This document shows, one piece after another, positions 19,772 to 24,757 of a DNA stretch of 24,757 bases. The stretch comes from CAZQGJ01 sp964592905 (lineage in GTDB: Bacteria; Patescibacteriota; UBA1384; CAYGGE01): assembly GCA_964592905.1 (NCBI GenBank), contig CAZQGJ010000007.1, positions 1 through 24,757 on the forward strand. The letters are read 5' to 3'. The translations under genes were made by a program, and so were the position numbers. The stretch's first letter is position 1; each line of letters opens with the position of its first letter. Under the pieces are notes generated by a model. That model was given only the letters and a program-made list of their open reading frames with translations, ran no database searches and was not told where the DNA came from.

Positions 19772-20347
19772 TCAGATTGAACCACTTGGCCATCCCACTC
19801 GGGGTGGCCATTTTTTAAGGTCTGAATACATTTTCTCAAATGAATCAAGAATTGCTGGCCAAAAATCCTCTTTTTGGTTCGCTAAATATGTTGTAATCAA
19901 GTGGTAGGAATCCTCCCAAAAGATATTGCCTTGGATCTCGGGCCATCGTTCTTGGTAGAATTTAGTTAGTTCTTCTGGCTTGATTAAAGCGACGCCGCCT
20001 CGGGGATCAGGACAGCTATAGATGATTCGTTTCACTTTATGCAGAACTGCTGTTCCTAGGCACATCAAGCATGGCTCTAGGGTAGTATATAGCTCGATTT
20101 TGCCTTGCGCCTCCTTCTCCAGTGAGAGTCTTTGAGTTTTCTCGCGGATTAGTGAGGAGTGCCGTTGCAATACCAAGCTTTCGGCATGAGAACCCCATGT
20201 AGAACGACTAATGTTTTGGTTTGAGACAATCTCAATTAATTCATCATCGATGACTAAGATTGCCGATACTGGATATTCTCCCGCTTCTAGGCATTGCTTA
20301 GCGGCCGATAAAGCCAATCGTATGTATTGTTCATCATTAGTTGTCAT
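19772..20347 (-). CDS. Cytidine/deoxycytidylate-type deaminase (TadA/guanine deaminase-like)
   Basis: Zinc-dependent deaminase fold. The ligand and proton-shuttle motif is SHAES (His54, Glu56), and LEPCLMC gives Cys93 and Cys96. The N-terminal AKQCLEAGEYPVSAILV is the usual first helix and strand, with VSA in place of VGA. The length of 191 aa exceeds TadA by a C-terminal extension (about 150-191). The base or nucleotide deaminated cannot be decided. It starts 5 nt after the hydrolase gene, so the two are an operon. The last codons run through the terminator hairpin of the opposite gene (19787-19810). Confidence 0.85.
   Translation of the reverse strand: MTTNDEQYIRLALSAAKQCLEAGEYPVSAILVIDDELIEIVSNQNISRSTWGSHAESLVLQRHSSLIREKTQRLSLEKEAQGKIELYTTLEPCLMCLGTAVLHKVKRIIYSCPDPRGGVALIKPEELTKFYQERWPEIQGNIFWEDSYHLITTYLANQKEDFWPAILDSFEKMYSDLKKWPPRVGWPSGSI
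19787..19816 (+). terminator. Terminator of the 19348-19758 gene
   Basis: TGGCCATCCC pairs with GGGGTGGCCA (10 bp, one G-T) around ACTC, then six T. It lies inside the 3' end of the opposite deaminase gene. Confidence 0.88.
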
Positions 20348-20352
20348 TATTA

Positions 20353-21228
20353 TTAATCCTTAATCGAGCGGATAAAATCAACTATCTTCTGACTATAAAC
20401 ATACGACTGTTGCCTATCTTTGTCGGCAAAAAAGGTGTGGCTGCCGTCTGATACAATCTCGAACCTCACTTTCTGCATCGCCTTCTTTTGCAAGGAATAA
20501 ACGTCGGCGATCGGTGATTTTACATCGTTGACTCCATGCAATACCAGCACCGGCATAGCTAGTCGATCGAAAATCTTGATCGGGTTAGTCGGACTGACAC
20601 CGTAGAAAATTCGTTCGCTCAAGGACACTCCTGCCGCATAGACCGCCGGGAATATCAGGCCTAAAGATTGAGCGTAATATCTTTTGGTGTGTTTCAGGTC
20701 GATGACCGAACTAATCAGTATCAAACCGCGTATTTGAGGGTGATTCACTGCGTAATCTATCGAAGCGGCGCCACCCATCGAGTTACCGATCAAAACGATG
20801 TTCCGACTGGTGAACTGCTTATTATCGATTAGCCACCGGACTGCACCGGCGATATCGCCAGCTTCTCGTTGTCCGTAGCTGTTTTGACCGGTGCCGCCTC
20901 GCATATCAAAGGTGAGGACGTTGATCCCGTTGCGCTGTAGATACTGGGCTAAGTCTAAAAAGGTCTCTCGATTACCGCCCCAACCATGGGCGATTATGGC
21001 AACGTTAGTTGATGAGGCCGGCAAAAACCAACCCTCCAATGACATCTGATCTTGAGCCTGGCTAAGAAAGCTAACATTTTGATAGCTCTGCGAAGGCACT
21101 CTGGTGACCGGTTTTCGGTGTCCACGCAGCCCGATGTAGCTCCCAATCAGCGATACAGCCACAAGGCTGATGGCAAACAGATTGAGGCTTAATTTCGCCC
21201 CTTTTTTGACATGGTGTTTTTTGAGCAT
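20353..21228 (-). CDS. Membrane-anchored alpha/beta hydrolase
   Basis: A 291-aa protein with a basic N-terminus and one membrane helix (about 12-33), the catalytic domain probably outside. The oxyanion region is AIIAHGWGGNRETF, the nucleophile elbow GNSMGG (Ser150), the acid probably Asp in LHGVNDVKSP, and the base His in DGSHTFF. TFDMRGGTGQN and ISSVIDLKHT also fit serine hydrolases of the prolyl-oligopeptidase/FrsA-like type. The substrate is unknown. ATG at 21228 is preferred over an in-frame TTG at 21234. It is first in a two-gene operon with the deaminase. Confidence 0.86.
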   Translation of the reverse strand: MLKKHHVKKGAKLSLNLFAISLVAVSLIGSYIGLRGHRKPVTRVPSQSYQNVSFLSQAQDQMSLEGWFLPASSTNVAIIAHGWGGNRETFLDLAQYLQRNGINVLTFDMRGGTGQNSYGQREAGDIAGAVRWLIDNKQFTSRNIVLIGNSMGGAASIDYAVNHPQIRGLILISSVIDLKHTKRYYAQSLGLIFPAVYAAGVSLSERIFYGVSPTNPIKIFDRLAMPVLVLHGVNDVKSPIADVYSLQKKAMQKVRFEIVSDGSHTFFADKDRQQSYVYSQKIVDFIRSIKD

Positions 21229-21325
21229 TTTCAATCTCTATCATAGCATTGGCGTAATCCAGAGGCATAAGCGTAGCAACCATGAGATAATTGATATGTA
21301 AACCTCGTTTTAATTAAGGAGTTCG

Positions 21326-22126
21326 ATGACGCCAACCGCTAAGCCTCACTTGATCAGCAAATTTATTATTGCCGCCTTGATTTTGGTTGTTTTGGTGGCT
21401 GGATTTATTATCTGGCGACTACCTAAGCGGTCAACCGTTGCGACATCTTATAATACAGAGACCACGAGCGATCACACTACATCAAAGTCTGAGTCAGGCA
21501 CCTTGATGATTAAGAGCCTGCCGATCCAACTGGCGGCTTATGATGCCTCAACCCAAAAAGCAGGAGATCTTCTTTTTACCAAGGCTAAGCTCGGCGAATT
21601 TGATCTACCGTTCTTTCCTTATGGTTTTGAGATCCTGGCTAATAGCGCTGGGCCGGCCAAAAAGAATCCTCAACCAACCTTTATTGTGCCGCTTGGCACC
21701 AAAGTGCTTTCGATCGTAGATGGCGTGGTGCAGCAAATTCCTCAGCTTTACAGCCAAGATTACAGTATTATGGTTGGTCAATCTCTTAACTCGAGTACTG
21801 TTTACGAGACTGAACATGTTATTAAGCCGATCGTTAAAGTCGGCGACAAGGTCAAGGCCGGGCAAGTTATCGCTGAAGTTAGCGATTATGATTCTAAAAA
21901 TACGCCAGGCTATGGCTTAGTTGAGATTGGTATTCTCGAAGGTGGTAATCCACCACAACATAGCTGTCCGTTTTCCGAGCTTGACCCTAGTGTCAAAGAT
22001 AAGATTTCCGAGCAGTTAAAAACCCTCTACCAAGACTGGGAAACCTATCGAACTAACACCAAACTTTACGATGAGACGAAAGAGCCAATTACTGGCTGTC
22101 TTAGCCTCGATAAGATTGAGGGCTAA
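21326..22126 (+). CDS. Second membrane-anchored M23-like protein, catalytic residues missing
   Basis: A 266-aa protein. One membrane helix (about 11-30) and a short Thr/Ser-rich linker (36-55) lead to a domain with the M23/lipoyl-like layout: FIVPLGTKVLSIVDGVVQQI, YETEHVIKPIVKVGDKVKAGQVIAEV, and YGLVEIGILEGG where active enzymes have an H-L-H-F-E-[IV] strand. The zinc histidines are absent. A single Cys in QHSCPF and another in GCLSL near the end could form a disulfide, as in the relative at 14748. AAGGAG lies 4-5 nt before the ATG. A structural or lysozyme-regulator role is inferred from the lost ligands. Confidence 0.66.
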   Translation: MTPTAKPHLISKFIIAALILVVLVAGFIIWRLPKRSTVATSYNTETTSDHTTSKSESGTLMIKSLPIQLAAYDASTQKAGDLLFTKAKLGEFDLPFFPYGFEILANSAGPAKKNPQPTFIVPLGTKVLSIVDGVVQQIPQLYSQDYSIMVGQSLNSSTVYETEHVIKPIVKVGDKVKAGQVIAEVSDYDSKNTPGYGLVEIGILEGGNPPQHSCPFSELDPSVKDKISEQLKTLYQDWETYRTNTKLYDETKEPITGCLSLDKIEG

Positions 22127-22148
22127 ATTTAAATATCTATAAGTAAGA

Positions 22149-22177
22149 AACGACCCAGGACAGATGTCCTAGGTCGT
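22149..22177 (-). terminator. Terminator of the lipoprotein gene
   Basis: AACGACC and GGTCGTT pair outside, GGAC and GTCC inside, with one C x A mismatch and a 4-nt loop. TTTCTTACTT follows on the minus strand. It lies 27 nt beyond the preferred stop at 22204. Confidence 0.75.
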
Positions 22178-22203
22178 TCTAGTTGTGACGATGACTTCGT
22201 CGG

Positions 22204-22996
22204 TTAGGATGCCATTTGCAGCGGCTCCTCCTGCGCCTCCTCCTGCGCCGCTTCGGAGATCGTTTCGGGTGTTGTCTCTGGNNNNNNNNNNGCTGCCCTT
22301 CTTTTTCTTACCTTTCTTGCCCGACGGAGGGATCGGAGCCATGGAGTGTGTTCGCAGAGCGTCCACAACGGAGAGCATCGCGACAGTGTTGTCGGCGACG
22401 ACCTGAGCAAGGCGCTCATCTTGTGCCTTCATCGGCTCGCTTCGATCATCCTTCGCTGCCTTGCCGCAGCCGGCAGTTGGCATTGGCGATGCAACAGGCT
22501 CGGTCGGCGGCGTTGCTGTACCCGAGGGTATAGCAGTCGCGAGTGAACCGGCTGGACTAGGGGTTGTAACGACTGACTTTAGCAGTCTTCGATCCCAGGG
22601 CCAGCAGATCCAGGCTACGGCGATCAGCGCCGCCGTGACGATCGCTAGGAGAATGTAGAGCACGCTAATGTGCATGTTCACATTTTCGAATTCCTTGTGG
22701 AACAGGAGCGTCAAGCGGTCGCTCATCCGCTTGACGAGCGCCACGACCTCGCTCCTTCGAGCCGGCGTAGCCAATGCGTAGCGATCGCTTTCGCCTGGTT
22801 CGGGTATCTTTCGACCTTGCAGAATCTCGCTCTTAGCGAGATCCTCAGCGCCAACCCAAGGCGCGTTGTCTGCGATCTGAGAGACTACCTGGTTTACCGC
22901 GCTTGACGCGCGCTCCAGAGTATTGCAGCCGGCTACCAAGCCGGACAACAGTAGCATCGCGACTATCGCGACGAGCCAGAGCTTGTTCCTTTGCAT
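22204..22996 (-). CDS. Lipoprotein with second membrane segment, interrupted by assembly gap
   Basis: The N-terminal signal peptide ends in LVAGC, a lipobox with Cys24, so the protein is lipid-anchored. A helical region (25-105) is followed by a membrane segment (about 110-133, ISVLYILLAIVTAALIAVAWI), then a Pro/Thr-rich linker, a helix and GKKGKKKKGS just before ten Ns. The gap length is unknown, so the frame behind it is open. Of the frames, the one ending at 22204 reads PETTPETISEAAQEEAQEEP, protein-like and acidic; the frame ending at 22169 gives a Gly/Ala/Arg tail and runs into the terminator. GGGAGGGG precedes the ATG by 7 nt. No family recognised. Confidence 0.62.
22225..22248 (-). repeat. 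Two 12-bp tandem repeats in the lipoprotein tail
   Basis: CTCCTCCTGCGC twice in a row (plus strand), coding AQEE-AQEE in the preferred frame. Such repeats beside the gap may explain why assembly failed here. Confidence 0.7.
22282..22291. other. Assembly gap (10 N)
   Basis: Ten Ns, a placeholder for a join of unknown length inside the lipoprotein gene. Linkage and reading frame across it are not proven by sequence. Confidence 0.98.
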
Positions 22997-23015
22997 TTTT
23001 CGCCCCTCCCTGGGG

Positions 23016-23035
23016 CTCGAGTTCGAGTTCGAGTT
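23016..23035. repeat. GTTCGA short tandem repeat upstream of the lipoprotein gene
   Basis: CTCGA, then GTTCGA twice and GTT, in the leader region between promoter and ribosome site of the lipoprotein gene. It can self-pair (TCGA). Confidence 0.55.
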
Positions 23036-23090
23036 GTTAACCTTCTTCTAGTCACTTGGCCGTTACCGGACAAGTTGACCGTATCGCCGC

Positions 23091-23119
23091 ATATTAGCAG
23101 AAAAAGTGGCAATTGTCAA
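23091..23119 (-). promoter_or_regulatory. Promoter of the lipoprotein gene
   Basis: On the minus strand TTGACA (23119-23114), 17-bp spacer, TAATAT (23096-23091). The -35 is 4 bp from the CCGG that borders the insertion sequence. Confidence 0.7.
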
Positions 23120-23127
23120 GTAGCCGG

Positions 23128-23151
23128 ATTGTCTCATGGCAAATGCGACTC
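23128..23151 (+). repeat. Left inverted repeat of the insertion sequence
   Basis: Starts ATTGTCTCAT and ends AAATGCGACTC; partner of 24036-24059. Confidence 0.75.
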
Positions 23152-23994
23152 TACGAACTCTTGTGGTGTTAGCATGTTTATGCCCAGGTGTGGTCTCTCG
23201 GTATGGTATTCCGTCAGGAATGTGTTGACGTACTGTTGAAGCCGGTGCTGCTCATGTCTCTTGTAGTGACGCCAACCGACACACTCCTTGCGTAAGGTAC
23301 GGTTAAACGACTCAATGAAGGCGTTCTCATCCTTTTGGTAGGGAGTAATCTGGCGTACAGACTGACAGAATTCTCTAGCCGCTGGTCGAAAGTGTCCTTT
23401 GTACTCTGGGCCATTGTCTGTCTGGATCCAGACGGTGGTGCCAAAGGTTGCCATGGCTCTCCGGATACCAGCGGCTGCATCCGTTGAGGTAAGGCTAGGC
23501 AAGATAGTGACGACTACCTCACGGGTAAAGGTATCTATGGCTGTTTGAGCAAAGAGCTCGCCAAGATCTACGGTATCTACTTGAATGACCTCTCTGGCTC
23601 TGGTGGCTTTTGGTAGAGCTGGTCGCCTAGTCCATCTCTTCCACTTAGAGCGTAACTTAAAGTGCTTAGCTAGAATACGGTAGATAGTCGCCACAGAGAC
23701 GACAATACCGTGAACTTTCCTGAGCCAGTAGCGAAGCTTCTGACCACATTCCTCCTTGGCTCTCCGGCGCTCAATGAGGAGCGGTTCTACTCGAGGGTCA
23801 ATTCGTCTGACTCGCTTACGTTGTTTCGCTACTTTGTACCGACGGAGGAACTCCCGTATGCCGTACAAGCGGATGCCTTTGAACCAGTGAAACAACGTAG
23901 CTCGATGAACTACCAACTTCTCGGCAATTGCCTCAATTGCCATCCCAGCTCGATACAGGTTCCAAGCGTATTCTGGATATGTTACGCTATTCAT
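23134..23994 (-). CDS. IS transposase, integrase-core DDE type
   Basis: A 286-aa transposase. The N-terminal helix-turn-helix (YRAGMAIEAIAEKLVVHRATLF, 14-35) binds the ends, and a second helical region with YWLRKVHGIVVSVATIYRIL (89-108) follows. The RNase-H-like core has Asp140 (IQVDTVDL), Asp193 (QTDNGPEY) and Glu228 (NAFIESFNRTLRKE), with 34 residues between the last two, as in IS3/IS481-type enzymes. It is one uninterrupted frame, without the two-ORF frameshift of classic IS3. The start ATG follows AAAGGAG by 6 nt. The 3' end overlaps the left inverted repeat. Confidence 0.93.
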   Translation of the reverse strand: MNSVTYPEYAWNLYRAGMAIEAIAEKLVVHRATLFHWFKGIRLYGIREFLRRYKVAKQRKRVRRIDPRVEPLLIERRRAKEECGQKLRYWLRKVHGIVVSVATIYRILAKHFKLRSKWKRWTRRPALPKATRAREVIQVDTVDLGELFAQTAIDTFTREVVVTILPSLTSTDAAAGIRRAMATFGTTVWIQTDNGPEYKGHFRPAAREFCQSVRQITPYQKDENAFIESFNRTLRKECVGWRHYKRHEQHRLQQYVNTFLTEYHTERPHLGINMLTPQEFVESHLP

Positions 23995-24035
23995 TGCGAC
24001 TCCTTTCTTTAGTGGTTACACACCTAAGTGTACTG

Positions 24036-24059
24036 GAGTCGCATTTTTAATGAGAATTA
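24036..24059 (-). repeat. Right inverted repeat of the insertion sequence
   Basis: GAGTCGCATTT ... ATGAGAATTA, the complement of the left end in 17 of 24 positions. Confidence 0.75.
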
Positions 24060-24163
24060 CCGGATGACGCCCGCGCCCAAGCTATTTTGACATGAATATT
24101 CGAGACCACGATAATGCTCGCAAAGCATCACATAGATCGTCAATTGCCAATCAGTCTAATCAA

Positions 24164-24192
24164 AATGAGGCCATGCTCGGCACGGCCTCATT
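24164..24192 (-). terminator. Terminator of the 24215-24529 gene
   Basis: AATGAGGCC pairs with GGCCTCATT (9 bp), and part of the loop can pair as well. TTTTG follows on the minus strand. The rest of 24064-24214 shows nothing else. Confidence 0.75.
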
Positions 24193-24214
24193 AACGATGA
24201 TTGCGGGGCGACAC

Positions 24215-24529
24215 TTAGTACATTGCAGGCGGATCGCTCTTGAACTCAACATCGCAGAGCCAGGCATAGAGTTCACCCCACCATTTGCGGCTAGGCCATC
24301 GATAAGCTACATAAGTAGCTTGATCTGTTGACGGCTCCCTTGTTGACGGTCTTGGTAACGAGGATCGTTTGTCTGACCCGACACTTGTCACTGGAATTGG
24401 TAACTTGTCCGTCCTCACCAATCGATTTGCCTCGCTGGTCAGGCGATCGATGTGGTCAGGCGTTACTCCAACTCTTTGAAAGTGAGCCACTAGACTCACT
24501 AATTCCATGAGCGAAAGCCTACTTCTCAT
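24215..24529 (-). CDS. Orphan protein (104 aa)
   Basis: Not recognised. The N-terminus MELVSLVAHFQRVGVTPDHIDRLTSEANRL (8-37) is a helical pair with a turn, followed by a polar middle (KRSSLPRPSTREPST) and a Trp-rich end (RWPSRKWWGELYAWLCDV). No membrane helix. The start may be the ATG at 24529 (GGGG about 9 nt upstream) or the one at 24508. A good promoter (24567-24595) and a terminator (24164-24192) on the same strand support a real, independently transcribed gene, as for the other orphan genes in this half of the window. Confidence 0.6.
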   Translation of the reverse strand: MRSRLSLMELVSLVAHFQRVGVTPDHIDRLTSEANRLVRTDKLPIPVTSVGSDKRSSLPRPSTREPSTDQATYVAYRWPSRKWWGELYAWLCDVEFKSDPPAMY

Positions 24530-24566
24530 TGTTGCTACCCCGTTGGCTCCTTACTGAAGCCCAATT

Positions 24567-24595
24567 ACTATACTACATCAATAGCATAAAGTCAA
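24567..24595 (-). promoter_or_regulatory. Promoter of the 24215-24529 gene
   Basis: On the minus strand TTGACT (24595-24590), 17-bp spacer, TATAGT (24572-24567). Confidence 0.7.
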
Positions 24596-24600
24596 GTCCC

Positions 24601-24757
24601 CGGATTGTCTGCTGGATTCTATACTTAATGCACCACCCCTAGTACAATGACGTGTCTAGAAAGGTGCATATGGTTAGGCTAACAAAGGCAGACCGAGAAC
24701 ATATTGAATATTACTTTCGACTGGGAATGAGTGGCCGGGCCATTGCCAAGCAGATTG
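24601..24757 (+). mobile_element. Start of a second insertion sequence (truncated by window)
   Basis: CCGGATTGTCT at about 24600-24610 repeats the left border of the first insertion sequence, and a transposase start follows 60 bp later. Only this end is in view. Confidence 0.5.
24670..24757 (+). CDS. IS30-like transposase, N-terminal fragment
   Basis: Only 29 codons are in the window. MVRLTKADREHIEYYFRLGM followed by SGRAIAKQI matches the N-terminal helix-turn-helix of IS30-family transposases (L-T-x-x-[DE]-R-x-x-I-x-x-x-x-x-x-G-x-S-x-R-x-I-A). AAAGGTG lies 3-4 nt before the ATG. The catalytic part lies beyond the right edge, so activity cannot be judged. Confidence 0.65.
   Translation, partial: MVRLTKADREHIEYYFRLGMSGRAIAKQI

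Larger units (their letters stand above)
23128..24059 (-). mobile_element. Complete insertion sequence with DDE transposase (IS3/IS481-like)
   Basis: One transposase gene fills the element. The ends are imperfect inverted repeats: 23128-23151 and 24036-24059 share TCTCAT and AAATGCGACTC on opposite strands, 17 of 24 matching. Both are flanked by CCGG (23124-23127 and 24060-24063), which may be a 4-bp target duplication; because CCGG is its own complement it could also be part of the repeats. The intact gene and clear ends suggest a recent arrival. Confidence 0.8.

Noticed and set aside
24601..24757. A second copy of the first insertion sequence
   Set aside because: Only CCGGATTGTCT is shared; the following sequence and the transposase type (IS30-like) differ.

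Overview
The window looks like a chromosomal segment of a Candidate Phyla Radiation (Patescibacteria, possibly Saccharibacteria-like) genome from a metagenome assembly. Supporting signs are a pyruvate kinase without its C-terminal domain, very short 5' leaders behind TATAGT boxes, standard codon use, many small orphan proteins, and a 10-N scaffold gap at 22282-22291. The phylum is inferred from gene style, not from a marker tree.

Layout. Positions 1-6616 are a housekeeping block: the start of a bactofilin gene (minus strand), initiator and elongator tRNA-Met with near-identical promoters, ftsH, a cytosolic histidine kinase with a translationally coupled receiver protein, an AI-2E-type permease, a convergent short pyruvate kinase, and tRNA-Asn. 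Positions 6617-10720 are the most unusual part. Behind tRNA-Asn sit units separated by three copies of a 28-29 bp repeat ending in (A/T)(A/T)GCGGAGCCA, close to the 3' end of the tRNA. Each repeat is followed by a hairpin with a T-run, then a TATAGT box, and in two cases a gene. This resembles a tandem array of cassettes inserted at a tRNA attachment site. Two of the cassette genes look like ADP-ribosyltransferase-fold proteins and one 501-aa protein carries two GrpE-head-like segments.

Positions 10744-14149 hold a TrmB-type regulator divergent from a queE-queD-folE operon (early 7-deazaguanine/queuosine pathway) ending in a methyltransferase gene. A perfect consensus promoter and a pair of direct repeats spaced 30 bp lie between regulator and operon. 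Positions 14369-18491 contain small and housekeeping genes: a HIT protein, a degenerate LytM/M23-like envelope protein, an Ala-rich conserved protein, a shikimate-dehydrogenase-like protein and a second methyltransferase.

Positions 18500-19800 carry two orphan genes of different style; the first follows a structured leader and a hairpin that buries its ribosome binding site. Then come a deaminase and an alpha/beta hydrolase (minus strand), a second M23-like protein, a lipoprotein gene broken by the assembly gap, a complete insertion sequence with a DDE transposase, another orphan gene, and at the right edge the start of an IS30-like transposase.
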